A DNA stretch of 17,474 nucleotides from an uncultured Oscillibacter sp. (GCA_910583695.1 CAJTZL010000053.1:1-17474); one strand, 5' to 3'; shown: positions 7,313 through 14,283, counted from the first letter of the stretch. A program made the numbers and translations. Notes: generated by a model from the letters alone, not told the origin.

Positions 7313-8194
7313 ATGAGGAACACCTATGACGTTCTCGTCATCGGCCCCGTATCCCTGGACCACAACATCGACTACCAGGGAAACGAGCGGAAGGAAGTCG
7401 GCGGGGCGGTTGTGGCCTCCGGCTTCGCCGCCGCCAGGAGCGGGAACCGGACCGCCCTGTTCACCAAGCTGAATCCCGCCGACGCCGACGTGGAGGCCCG
7501 GTTCCGGGACTCCGGCGCGGATTTGTACTGGAAGCCCTCCGCCGCCACCTGCTCCATCCGCAACCAGTACTTCACCGCCGACAAGGAGACGCGCTCCTGC
7601 ACCTCCCTGGGCGTCTGCGATCCCTTCCGCTTTGAGGAGCTGCCGGACGTCGAGGCAAAGATTTATCATTTTGCCGGTCTGGTCTACGGCGACTTCGACG
7701 GCCCCCTCTTCGCCGAGGCGGCGAAGCACGGGAAGGTTGCGGTGGACGTCCAATGTCTCCTGCGGCACGTGGAGCCGGACAAGACCATGGCCTTCCACGA
7801 CTGGGCGGAGAAGCGGGAGTATCTGCCCTGCATCGACTACCTGAAAACCGACGCCGCCGAGGCGGAGATACTGACGGGCCTGACGGACCGGGCGGAGGCG
7901 GCCAGACAGCTCCACCGGTGGGGAGCCCGGGAGGTTCTCATCACCCACAACACGGAGGTGCTGGCCTACGACGGGGAGCGCATCCGCACCTGCCCCATCA
8001 AGGCGCGCAACCTCTCCGGCCGGACTGGGCGGGGAGACACCACCTTTGCCGGGTATATCACCGAGCGGCAGCGAGCGGGAGTGGACGAGGCTCTGCTGTA
8101 CTGCACAGCCCTGGTCTCCCTGAAAATGGAAACCCCCGGCCCCTTCCAGGGCCGTCGGGAGGATGTGGAGGCATACATCCACGAGTTTTATTAA
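7313..8194 (+). CDS. PfkB/ribokinase-family carbohydrate kinase
   Basis: The product is 293 residues. The ATG at 7313 is preferred because MRNTYDVLVIGPVSLD is a standard ribokinase-family N-terminus and AAAAGGAA lies about 10 nt upstream; an in-frame ATG at 7196 would add a low-complexity segment lying inside the preceding gene. Seen in order: VGGAVVASGFAAARSG (substrate site region), FTKL, DYLKTDAAEAEILTG (the conserved N/K-x-x-E region) and GRTGRGDTTFAGYI (236-249), the ATP/anion-hole motif. There GAGD is replaced by GRGD, with catalytic base D242. It should phosphorylate a sugar or nucleoside-like hydroxyl. As last gene of the transport operon it probably traps the imported substrate or its MBL product. 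Substrate identity is open. Confidence 0.9.
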   Translation: MRNTYDVLVIGPVSLDHNIDYQGNERKEVGGAVVASGFAAARSGNRTALFTKLNPADADVEARFRDSGADLYWKPSAATCSIRNQYFTADKETRSCTSLGVCDPFRFEELPDVEAKIYHFAGLVYGDFDGPLFAEAAKHGKVAVDVQCLLRHVEPDKTMAFHDWAEKREYLPCIDYLKTDAAEAEILTGLTDRAEAARQLHRWGAREVLITHNTEVLAYDGERIRTCPIKARNLSGRTGRGDTTFAGYITERQRAGVDEALLYCTALVSLKMETPGPFQGRREDVEAYIHEFY

Positions 8195-8202
8195 GCACCT
8201 TT

Positions 8203-8232
8203 GAAGGAGGAGACCGCCCGGTCTCCTCCTTC
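8203..8232 (+). terminator. Perfect hairpin ending the transport operon
   Basis: GAAGGAGGAGACC (8203-8215) pairs perfectly over 13 bp with 8220-8232 around a GCCC loop, 8 nt after the kinase stop. No T-run follows (GCATTCTGC), as with several hairpins in this window. It is placed as a terminator. Confidence 0.72.
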
Positions 8233-8683
8233 GCATTCTGCGGCGGCTGATGCCCCGCGGCGGTCCGCTTCAAGCACGGCGGACGGTGAGGCCGCCGGAA
8301 GGGCTGGCCGATTTGTGCGCCAATGACCATGGGGGTGCGGAAGCCCGTCGGTATTCCCTCCGCCGAAGCAGGTTCGCCTGTGGAGACGCTGTCCGGACCT
8401 GCCGGGATGTAATGCCCGAAATCATGGTCTTTCTGAGCCGCCGCAAGGCTCATATAGGCCGGGATCATCTCCGCCCACACGGCGGTATCCCTCCGCCACC
8501 CTGTCCTTGGCAGATTCGCTGCTGTACTCAATGACCGCAAAGGCGTACAGCTTTGCCTTTTCAACAGGATCTGATAAGCAAAGTCTTTATGCCCGCAAAG
8601 AAGCGGAGAACTTTTTGAACAGCCCCGGGCTCTCAGACAGGTATCTTGCAAAAAAGTGCAACTTTATGGAAGAAGCATGCCGG
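8233..8683 (-). pseudogene. Possible decayed coding fragments downstream of the recombinase
   Basis: No intact gene lies here. One minus-strand frame reads protein-like on both sides of a single TAA: LHFFARYLSESPGLFKKF just after the recombinase, then VEKAKLYAFAVIEYSSES and AKDRVAEGYRR (about 8450-8560). A shifted frame continues with AEMIPAYMSLAAAQKDHDF. This could be a small gene broken by a stop and a frameshift, but I do not recognise its family and the reading could be chance. Confidence 0.25.
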
Positions 8684-9298
8684 TCACGGTATGTTTTTTT
8701 CATAGAGTCCCGCCCGGTATCGAAACGTGGACAGCGGCATGCCGCATTCTTCCGCCGCCGCCGTTCCGGTGATTGCCCCGGCCTTCCACCGCCGGTAAAC
8801 GCTGGGGTAATTTTCCGGAAGCGGCTTCAGCGGCCTGCCGAACCGCACGCCCTTGGCCTTTGCCGCCGCGATGCCCTCCGCCTGACGCTGGCGGATGCTG
8901 CTCCGCTCATTCTCCGCAACAAAGGACAGCACCTGCAGGACAATATCGCTCAAAAAGGTCCCCATCAGGTCCTTGCCCCGGCGGGTGTCTAAAATCGGCA
9001 TGTCCAGCACCACGATGTCGATGCCCTTCTCCTTGGTGAGTACCCGCCACTGCTCCAGAATTTCCGCGTAATTGCGTCCCAGCCGGTCGATGCTCTTGAT
9101 ATAGAGCAGGTCGTCCGGCTTCAGTTTTTTCACCAGCCGCCTGTACTGCGGCCGCTCGAAGTCTTTGCCGGACTGCTTGTCCAGAAAGATGTTCTGCTCC
9201 GGGATGTCGATTTCCCGCAGGGCGATCAATTGCCGGTCCTCGTTCTGCTCTCTGGTGCTGACCCGGATATAGCCGTATTCTTTGTTGGAAATGATCAT
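8684..9298 (-). CDS. Small serine recombinase (resolvase/invertase family)
   Basis: The product is 204 residues, with AAGGAGG 5 nt before the ATG (minus strand). The catalytic domain is complete: YIRVSTREQNEDRQ with nucleophile Ser14, LDKQSGKDFERP, SIDRLGRNYAEI with Arg72/Arg75, and the long E-helix region from LMGTFLSDIVLQVLSFVAENERSSIRQRQAEG. The C-terminal part (about 150-200, GRPLKPLP then TAAAEECGMPLSTFRYRA) is a short Hin-like helix-turn-helix. This size fits resolvases and invertases, not large integrases. It stands alone in a region lacking other intact genes, suggesting a remnant of a transposon or invertible element; no transposase or paired recombination sites were found nearby. 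The gene ends in A7 followed by CATACCGTGA. Confidence 0.92.
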   Translation of the reverse strand: MIISNKEYGYIRVSTREQNEDRQLIALREIDIPEQNIFLDKQSGKDFERPQYRRLVKKLKPDDLLYIKSIDRLGRNYAEILEQWRVLTKEKGIDIVVLDMPILDTRRGKDLMGTFLSDIVLQVLSFVAENERSSIRQRQAEGIAAAKAKGVRFGRPLKPLPENYPSVYRRWKAGAITGTAAAEECGMPLSTFRYRAGLYEKNIP

Positions 9299-9381
9299 CT
9301 GTCCTCCTTCTTATGAACCTGTTCAAAGCCGTCTTCTGACCGCCGCGCCTCATCGACAAGGGGCGCTCCGGCGGGCCTGCA

Positions 9382-9404
9382 CCGCATCCGCGGGCGGGAT
9401 GCGG
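9382..9404 (+). terminator. Orphan hairpin with T-rich tail, plus direction
   Basis: CCGCATCC (9382-9389) pairs with GGATGCGG (9397-9404) around a 7-nt loop and is followed by CTTCGTTTTT. It looks like an intrinsic terminator, but no plus-strand gene precedes it; it may instead be part of the recombinase leader on the other strand. Confidence 0.4.
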
Positions 9405-9623
9405 CTTCGTTTTTCTGCCTCACGGGCACGCCTTCTTACGCGGGCGGCGGGGTCGGCTGCGGCAGCTGCATGGTTCTATCATAACGCACACATTTTGAAC
9501 AAATCCATTCTTTTCCAAAAGGTTTTTGCCCGGGATGGCGGAAAATCCTATAGGAAAGGCGGAAATTTCTTGTGCTGTCAAGGGTTTCCCGCATCCGGCC
9601 CCGAAAGCCCTTCAAGGGTAAAA

Positions 9624-9747
9624 AATGCCCTGCCGCCGGGCGGCAGTTCAGGCGTTTCCCCGGCCGTGCTCCTGATCGCGGTTTTCCCTGAACCGCCGGA
9701 CTTATTGGGCGCATGGCCCTGATCTTCCAAAGAGGCTCGCGGTGCAA
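9624..9747 (-). ncRNA. Candidate small structured RNA or leader
   Basis: On the minus strand a promoter-like pair (TTCAAG at 9780-9775, 16-nt spacer, TATAAC at 9758-9753) is followed by a segment with a perfect 6-bp hairpin (GCGGTT 9678-9683 / AACCGC 9691-9696). About 120 nt on comes CTGCCG/CGGCAG (9630-9646), then GGCA and six T. Promoter, structure and terminator together suggest a transcript of about 125 nt. No known RNA family is recognised. Confidence 0.3.
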
Positions 9748-9816
9748 TGCCTGTTATAGTCTTTCGCGTTCTTGCTTGAAAATGCGGCGCGGGGACTGCC
9801 GCCAGCAAATACCAAA

Positions 9817-9852
9817 CCGGCCCCTGGCAGACAAATCTCTGCCAGGGACCGG
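9817..9852 (-). terminator. Bidirectional terminator after the acyltransferase gene
   Basis: Arms at 9817-9830 (CCGGCCCCTGGCAG) and 9839-9852 pair over 14 bp; the only non-Watson-Crick position is a G-U on the minus strand. Minus-strand RNA continues with TTTGGTATTTG; the plus side is followed by GTTTCAGGTTTTTT. It lies about 110 nt after the acyltransferase stop. Confidence 0.82.
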
Positions 9853-9961
9853 TGTTTCAGGTTTTTTATTTCCGGAGGGTTCTTGGGCCGCATCGCCGCC
9901 CGCCTTTTCCGGAGAATCCGGTGCAGGAGGCCCGCCGCTGGTCCGGTGCGGCGTGTATCTT

Positions 9962-11014
9962 CTATATCAGCCAGCGGCGGGCAAACGGAACCCGGGACAG
10001 GGCCGCGTACACGGCGCAGCAGCACCCGATTATCAGCCCGGAGATCAGCGGAACCGTCAGCAGCACAGGGCCTTCGGCGGCCCGGAGGCCCCACCGCGCG
10101 AACATCTGCAAGAAGAAAATATGGGTGAGGTAGATGCAAAAGGAGGCTTTGGAGAAAAAGCCCGTCAGCCTTCCGCCGCCCTCCGAAAGAGACGCCGTCC
10201 GGCAAAGGCCCCAGACGCCTGAGGCCACCAGAAAGACAGGCACTCCCATTCCCTCCAGGAAGTGGTCGTCCGGCCTGCCTGCCGCGGAGGACAGGAAGCA
10301 GGTCCCCCAAAAGGTCAGGAGGAATCCGGCCAGAAGCACCACGGCGGAGGCCCTGCGGTCCGGCCGGGGATGATAAACAGACAGGTAGTGCCCCAGCAGC
10401 ATATAACCGATGGAGGCATAGGTCATATTCATCCTCCATTGGACCGGGACTCCGGTCAGGAGCGTGAAAGGCCAGAAGGTCCGGACCGTCGGATAGAGGA
10501 TGCCCAGCAGGAACCAGAGCGTCAAGGCGTATTTCAGGAGCCGCCGGTCTGCGTACCGGGCAAACAGCCGGGTTACAGGGAGGGCCGCATACGCCAGGAG
10601 GGTGATATGGAGGTAGTAGAAATGCTCCTCATGGTGGAACAAAACCAGATGCTTCACCGCGTCCGCCACATCCGGGAGGGTCAGGCTGTCCATCAGCTTC
10701 AGAGCGGCAAGTTTATAGCAAAGCGCCCAGAAGAAGAGAGCGGCCAAGATTCTTGGTATACTGCGGGTATAGAGCTTTCTCAGGGTCAGATTCTTCTCCG
10801 GCCTCAGGAGCAGGGCCCCGCTGGCCATCAAGAACAGCGGCACGCATGCGTGGGCAAGGCTGGTCCAAAGCAGGGCCGCGTACCAGGACATGGTTCCCAC
10901 CGTGCCGCCGGAAAACGGACCGGCCGCCGCGTGGCACAGCACTACACTCCAGATGGCGGTGGTTTTCACCGCATCTACGGTTTTATCTCGTAAGAGCTGC
11001 ATATCAGAAGCCAT
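9962..11014 (-). CDS. Acyltransferase-3 family membrane protein (OafA/WecH-like)
   Basis: The product is 350 residues. The ATG at 11014 is chosen because GGAGGG lies 9 nt upstream; a TTG at 11020 would sit only 3 nt from it. About ten hydrophobic segments cover the protein. The first holds AIWSVVLCHAAAGPF with the family's conserved His (H28), followed by HACVPLFLMASGALLL, another signature region of Pfam acyltransferase 3. LTHIFFLQM near the C-terminus also fits. These proteins transfer acyl groups, often acetyl, to carbohydrates such as O-antigen, peptidoglycan or teichoic acids at the membrane. The acceptor cannot be told here. It lies 45 nt downstream of the DUF6933 gene on the same strand and ends at a strong terminator. 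Confidence 0.88.
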   Translation of the reverse strand: MASDMQLLRDKTVDAVKTTAIWSVVLCHAAAGPFSGGTVGTMSWYAALLWTSLAHACVPLFLMASGALLLRPEKNLTLRKLYTRSIPRILAALFFWALCYKLAALKLMDSLTLPDVADAVKHLVLFHHEEHFYYLHITLLAYAALPVTRLFARYADRRLLKYALTLWFLLGILYPTVRTFWPFTLLTGVPVQWRMNMTYASIGYMLLGHYLSVYHPRPDRRASAVVLLAGFLLTFWGTCFLSSAAGRPDDHFLEGMGVPVFLVASGVWGLCRTASLSEGGGRLTGFFSKASFCIYLTHIFFLQMFARWGLRAAEGPVLLTVPLISGLIIGCCCAVYAALSRVPFARRWLI

Positions 11015-11059
11015 GTCCAACCACCCTCCGCCATTCAGAGCATGGGCTCCGCCCGGGTT

Positions 11060-11566
11060 TCACAGGCGCCGAAAGCTCAGCAGGAAGCACTCTCTGGGGC
11101 TTCCCCGCCCGGTCCGTCCTGCCATATGATAAACCGTGTTGTTCATAATATGCGCCGCCCGGGGCTGAGAGAGACGTCCGCCGTCCAGCAGGGCCGCATG
11201 CCGGAGCAGAATCCCCATTGCCCAATTCAGCGCCGTCACGGACCTCGCCCCATGCGCTCCGGCGATTCTCAGCGGACCGGCCAGGGCGAAATACCGGGCG
11301 GCCTCAAACTCTGAAAGCCCCTCCCGCAGAATGACCGCCCGGATTTCGTCCCGCACAAGCTCCGGCAGGCGGACCCAGTCCGCCGCGCCCATGCCGTAGA
11401 GCAGAATGCAGTACCGGCTGGCGCGGTTCAATGCCAGCGCCGTTTTCCGGTTTTGGACGGTCAGCATATGAATGTCCCAGCAGAAAAACGGGGCCGCATC
11501 CTCCGCCGGGGACGGCGGCTTCAGGTTCAGATGCCTTTGCAGGGGGATTGTGTAGCCAAATTCCAT
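11060..11566 (-). CDS. DUF6933-family protein
   Basis: The product is 168 residues. The ATG at 11566 has GGAGG 10 nt upstream, and the protein start MEFGYTIPLQRHLNLK matches the family's short beta-strand opening. An in-frame ATG at 11593 has no ribosome site. The conserved core is visible at about 27-60 (FFCWDIHMLTVQNRKTALALN, then RYCILLYGM); in family members I know this reads FSWHANLxTxxRRKxVxxxNDxxRYxxxLYG. The second half, with a helix around RSVTALNWAMGILLRHAALL, is less conserved. The family has no established function. The acyltransferase is the only gene downstream in the unit; whether the two act together is unknown. Confidence 0.75.
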   Translation of the reverse strand: MEFGYTIPLQRHLNLKPPSPAEDAAPFFCWDIHMLTVQNRKTALALNRASRYCILLYGMGAADWVRLPELVRDEIRAVILREGLSEFEAARYFALAGPLRIAGAHGARSVTALNWAMGILLRHAALLDGGRLSQPRAAHIMNNTVYHMAGRTGRGSPRECFLLSFRRL

Positions 11567-11862
11567 TGCCGGACAACCTCCAGACGCTTTCATTTGGAAG
11601 GCCGGCGGGCCTCCCTGCGTATCCGCCGGGGGACCGGGAACGACCCAGCCTTCCGCCCCGGCCCCGGCTCTGCGGGGTTCGCGGGTTTCTCTCCGCCGGG
11701 CTCCACCCTCGCCCTTTGGAAAATGACGGTTCCGGCAGACCCGGCCTCCGGCTTTCCCACCGCGGAATCCGCCAAAAGGACCCGCCCGAGGGGAGGACTC
11801 GTTTTGCCTTCTAATTACTTAAGACGAATCTCCTCTCCAAAACGCAACGCCCATTCGCAAAA

Positions 11863-11886
11863 AAAGAGCGCCAAGCGGCGCTCTTT
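11863..11886 (-). terminator. Intrinsic terminator, minus direction
   Basis: AAAGAGCGCC (11863-11872) pairs perfectly over 10 bp with GGCGCTCTTT (11877-11886) around a 4-nt loop. On the minus strand the stem runs into seven T. It ends transcription of the zinc-ribbon/ABC unit and lies downstream of a second hairpin. Confidence 0.8.
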
Positions 11887-11937
11887 CTCCTTATCCGGTT
11901 TCCGTCTGCGCCGCCGCGGCTTCCCCAGGCAAACAGA

Positions 11938-11984
11938 AAAACGGCGCTCCCTTCCCCGATCCGAGGGGAAGGAAGCGCCGTTTT
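11938..11984 (-). terminator. Strong bidirectional terminator
   Basis: AAAACGGCGCT (11938-11948) pairs with 11974-11984, then after one C/A mismatch CCTTCCCC (11950-11957) pairs with GGGGAAGG (11965-11972) around a 7-nt loop: 19 bp in all. T-runs occur on both sides. It is the first terminator after the zinc-ribbon gene, which ends about 80 nt away. Confidence 0.85.
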
Positions 11985-12061
11985 TTACCGCATATCCGGC
12001 AGGCGCATATGGATGTTCCAAAGGTTCGGCGCTTTCGGATTGGCGATCCGCTTCTGCGCCC

Positions 12062-12280
12062 TCATCCCCAGGCCCGCTTGATCTCGTCCCGCTCGTGCCG
12101 GTTCTCCACCCAGTTTTCCAGATACCCGCAGTCGTGGCAGACGTAACGAGCCACGGGAATCCGTTTCACCATCAGCGCCCGGGTGATGCAGATGCTGTTG
12201 GCAAGATAGCGGTGGGCGTCGTCGGGCACCCGGACGACGTCCGTAGAGCCGCAGACGGGACAGCGTTTCGTGTTTTTCAT
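12062..12280 (-). CDS. Small zinc-ribbon protein
   Basis: The product is 72 residues. Two CxxC knuckles, CPVC (Cys7, Cys10) and CHDC (Cys48, Cys51), frame a middle segment, and the end reads GYLENWVEN with a charged tail. This layout is common in short clostridial proteins of unknown function whose second knuckle is also followed by an aromatic and acidic stretch. GGAGAGG lies 5 nt before the ATG. It is the last gene of the GntR-ABC unit, followed by two terminators. It may bind zinc structurally; no role is established. Confidence 0.85.
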   Translation of the reverse strand: MKNTKRCPVCGSTDVVRVPDDAHRYLANSICITRALMVKRIPVARYVCHDCGYLENWVENRHERDEIKRAWG

Positions 12281-12292
12281 GTTGACCTCTCC

Positions 12293-12373
12293 TCACCTCC
12301 GGCCTCTCCATGCCTTCCAGAGCCGGTCCAGCAGCGGCAGCAGCAACAGCAAATGATTGGGTACATGGGGCAT
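12293..12373 (-). CDS. Candidate tiny hydrophobic peptide (26 residues)
   Basis: The ORF fits exactly into the gap between the permease (stop 13 nt before this ATG) and the zinc-ribbon gene (ATG 12 nt after this stop). AAGAAGG lies 6 nt before the ATG. The peptide starts MPHVPNHLLLLLPLL, continues with DRLWKAW and ends in RGRR: a leucine-rich hydrophobic part followed by an amphipathic basic tail, like small membrane peptides. Its last codons overlap the ribosome site of the zinc-ribbon gene, so translation could couple the two. No homologue is recognised; chance cannot be excluded for so short an ORF. Confidence 0.4.
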   Translation of the reverse strand: MPHVPNHLLLLLPLLDRLWKAWRGRR

Positions 12374-12386
12374 CGCGCGCCTTCTT

Positions 12387-12974
12387 TCAGTTCACCTGAT
12401 AGAGCTTCATGGACAGCGGAATGGAAACCGCGGTGGCGACTGCTGCCGCCAGGAGCAGCAGGGCCAGGACAGGCACGGGAACGCCGGGCAGCTCCTCCGC
12501 CATCCCGGCGGCTGCGCCGCCGAGGAGCGCCACGCCGAAAACGATGATCATGAAGCCCCAGCGTCCCTTCTCCACGCCGAAGCGGAACACCATGGGCAGT
12601 GTGAAATCCAGGGCCATGACCCCGCCCAAAAAACTCACGGCCCAGGTGGACAGAGCGGGGGCCTCATGGGTGAAGACAGCCGCCGCCGTCTGAAACACCA
12701 GGCTCAGCACAATGGCCGCCGCCATGCTCAGCCAGCCCAGCGCGTACTTGCTCAGCACGATGTCCCGCTTGGAATAGGGCATCATGGCCGCCAGCTGATT
12801 CCAGTGGCTGCGCTCGTCGTAAGCGATGGCCGTAAAGGGAAGCATGGAGCACCAGACCGTCACGAAGACGCTGTTGAACACGCCGCCCACCACGGACATC
12901 AGAATCAGGATCAGCATAATCATCCGCATCTGCTTCCAGAGCACATAAAAATCTTTCAAGATCAGGGCTTTCAT
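12387..12974 (-). CDS. ABC-2 type transporter permease
   Basis: The product is 195 residues, and AAGGAG lies 8 nt before the ATG. Its start overlaps the ATPase stop by 4 nt (ATGA), a tight coupling typical of this cassette. About six hydrophobic segments are visible, preceded by the characteristic N-terminus MKALILKDFYVLWKQMR. The first loop carries AYDERSHWNQLAAMMPYSKRD, a motif shared by short ABC-2 permeases (ABC2_membrane_5-like) in GntR-ABC cassettes of Firmicutes. With the neighbouring ATPase it should form an exporter or stress-response transporter. In related YtrA-controlled systems such cassettes respond to cell-wall-active compounds; the substrate here is unknown. Confidence 0.88.
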   Translation of the reverse strand: MKALILKDFYVLWKQMRMIMLILILMSVVGGVFNSVFVTVWCSMLPFTAIAYDERSHWNQLAAMMPYSKRDIVLSKYALGWLSMAAAIVLSLVFQTAAAVFTHEAPALSTWAVSFLGGVMALDFTLPMVFRFGVEKGRWGFMIIVFGVALLGGAAAGMAEELPGVPVPVLALLLLAAAVATAVSIPLSMKLYQVN

Positions 12975-13822
12975 TTCTTCGCTCCTTTCACCATAAAAAG
13001 GATGATATCCTCCACCGTCGCCCGCTCCAGCTCCAGGCCCGCCGGGACTCCGTCCCGCCGGACCAGGGCCCGGACGCCGCCGCAGCCGCCGGCCTCCCGG
13101 CCCACGACGGCCTCCTCCCGGAGGCTCCCCATCTGCTCCGCCGTTCCGGCAAAAACGCCGTAGGTTTCCAGAAGCTGGTCCTTCCCGTCGAAGAACAGCA
13201 GCTGTCCCTTGTGGAGAAAGGCGATGTAATCGCAGAGCTTTTCCAGGTCGCTTACGATATGGGAGGAAATTAAAATGGAGTGGTCCTCCTCCCGGGTGAA
13301 CTCGTTGAAGATATCCAGCACCTCGTCCCGAACGATGGGGTCCAGGCCGGAGGTTGCCTCGTCCAGAATCAGCAGCTTTGGCTGGTGGCTCAGGGCCACG
13401 GCAATGGCCAGCTTCATCTTCATGCCCCGGGAAAAGTCCTTGAAGGGCTTCTTCCCCGGCAGGTCGAAGCGGCGGAGAAAGCCGTCGTAGGTCCCCTGAT
13501 CCCAGCGCCGGTAGGTCCCCGCCATGACCTTCCCCACCTGGACGGCGGTGAGGGTTTCGGGGTAGTAGGCCTCGTCCAGAACGACGCCTACATCCTCCTT
13601 GACGGCCCGGAACTCCGGAGTCGTCACGTCCACTCCCAGAACCCTGGCGGTACCGCCGTCGGGGCGGAGGGCGTTCATCAGCAGGCGGATGGTGGTGGAC
13701 TTGCCCGCGCCGTTCTCCCCCACCAGACCGCAGATGGTACCGCTGGGCACTGTGAGGTTCAGGTCCCGGATGGCAAATTCCCCAAAGGATTTTTGAATAT
13801 GGGACAGTTCAATGGCGTTCAT
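12971..13822 (-). CDS. ABC transporter ATP-binding protein (YtrB/BcrA-like)
   Basis: The product is 283 residues, with GGAGGAGG just before the ATG, which overlaps the GntR stop by 4 nt. Walker A is GENGAGKST (35-43), the signature SRGMK lies at 131-135 (a divergent LSGGQ, common in this subfamily), Walker B is LLILDEA (150-156) followed by the D-loop SGLD, and the switch His is in SSH (H188). The usual Q-loop Gln appears replaced in GVVLDEAYYP, as in related ATPases. The roughly 80-residue C-terminal extension is typical of ABC-2 exporter ATPases. It powers the permease encoded directly downstream. Confidence 0.95.
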   Translation of the reverse strand: MNAIELSHIQKSFGEFAIRDLNLTVPSGTICGLVGENGAGKSTTIRLLMNALRPDGGTARVLGVDVTTPEFRAVKEDVGVVLDEAYYPETLTAVQVGKVMAGTYRRWDQGTYDGFLRRFDLPGKKPFKDFSRGMKMKLAIAVALSHQPKLLILDEATSGLDPIVRDEVLDIFNEFTREEDHSILISSHIVSDLEKLCDYIAFLHKGQLLFFDGKDQLLETYGVFAGTAEQMGSLREEAVVGREAGGCGGVRALVRRDGVPAGLELERATVEDIILFMVKGAKK

Positions 13823-14199
13823 ATGTTCTCCTCCTCCAGTAAGACGCGCAGCATGCCGACCAGCTCCTCTGCCGTCGCCCCGCAGCTCCTGGCCAGTCCG
13901 GCGGCGGCGGCGAGGTGGTCCTCCAGCTCCTTGAGCTGCTGTTCCCGGATCAGGTCCAGGTTCTTCTCCGCCACAAAGCAGCCCTTCCCGGCCACGGTGT
14001 AAAGGAAGCCCTCGGCCTCCAGCTCGTCATAGGCCCGCTTTGTGGTGATGACGGATATTTTCAGGTCCTTTGCCAGCGCCCGGATGGAGGGCAGGGCCTC
14101 CCCCGGCGACAGGGCTCCTGCGATGATCTGCGCTTTGAGCTGGGTGTAGATCTGTTCGTAGATGGGTTGGTTGGCGGTGTTGCGGATGATGATTTCCAT
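13819..14199 (-). CDS. GntR-family regulator, YtrA subfamily
   Basis: The product is 126 residues. The ATG at 14199 is chosen because GGAGGAGC lies 7 nt upstream and MEIIIRNTANQPIYEQI is the standard YtrA-type start; an in-frame ATG at 14238 would lie at the transcription start. The winged-helix domain spans about 11-77, with LSPGEALPSIRALAKDLKIS, TTKRAYDELEAEGF and GKGCFVA. A short C-terminal dimerising helix (about 82-120) is all that follows, as in YtrA proteins, which lack a ligand domain. It heads the ABC cassette and probably represses it through the inverted repeat over its promoter. Confidence 0.95.
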   Translation of the reverse strand: MEIIIRNTANQPIYEQIYTQLKAQIIAGALSPGEALPSIRALAKDLKISVITTKRAYDELEAEGFLYTVAGKGCFVAEKNLDLIREQQLKELEDHLAAAAGLARSCGATAEELVGMLRVLLEEENI

Positions 14200-14217
14200 G
14201 GAAGCTCCTCCGTTTTG

Positions 14218-14249
14218 CTGTTCATATACAGTATACACGGAATGAACAG
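14218..14249. promoter_or_regulatory. Candidate GntR/YtrA operator
   Basis: CTGTTCAT (14218-14225) and ATGAACAG (14242-14249) are perfect 8-bp inverted arms 16 bp apart, with GTATAC between them. They cover the -10 box and most of the spacer of the gntR promoter, so a bound dimer would block RNA polymerase. Long spaced palindromes of this kind are usual for YtrA-type regulators. Confidence 0.7.
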
Positions 14250-14257
14250 TTTGTCAA
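14230..14257 (-). promoter_or_regulatory. Near-consensus promoter of the GntR-ABC unit
   Basis: On the minus strand TTGACA (14257-14252), a 16-nt spacer and TATACT (14235-14230). The expected start lies about 25 nt before the gntR ATG. Confidence 0.82.
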
Positions 14258-14283
14258 GGGGGTTCCGCAAAAAAAATTCAGGC

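Larger units (their letters stand above)
9299..9961. other. Long intergenic stretch without a convincing gene
   Basis: 663 bases between two minus-strand genes. ORFs here lack family features and ribosome sites. Structures seen: a hairpin at 9382-9404 followed by CTTCGTTTTT (plus direction), a possible small-RNA unit at 9624-9780 on the minus strand, and the bidirectional terminator at 9817-9852. Confidence 0.6.
11567..12061. other. Intergenic stretch with terminators and a weak minus-strand promoter
   Basis: The part at 11594-11800 is very GC-rich and shows no gene that I can support. A minus-strand TTGGAG (11840-11835), 17-nt spacer and TAATTA (11817-11812) could start the DUF6933 unit, leaving a leader of about 240 nt. 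Two strong hairpins lie further right and are listed separately. Confidence 0.5.

Noticed and set aside
8676..8700. Hairpin CATGCCG/CGGTATG followed by seven T on the plus strand
   Set aside because: It overlaps the 3' end of the recombinase coding sequence, and the T-run is simply the complement of Lys/Asn codons. No plus-strand gene precedes it.
9578..9808. 76-codon minus-strand ORF between the acyltransferase and recombinase
   Set aside because: No ribosome site, no family features, and it runs through the candidate small-RNA terminator.
11590..11775. 61-codon minus-strand ORF in the DUF6933 leader, ending with an ATGA overlap
   Set aside because: It needs a TTG start without a ribosome site, is low-complexity, and the ATG it overlaps is not the likely DUF6933 start.
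11453..12547. 364-codon plus-strand ORF
   Set aside because: It runs antisense to the zinc-ribbon gene, crosses two strong terminators and is Arg/Pro/Ser-rich without recognisable domains or a ribosome site.
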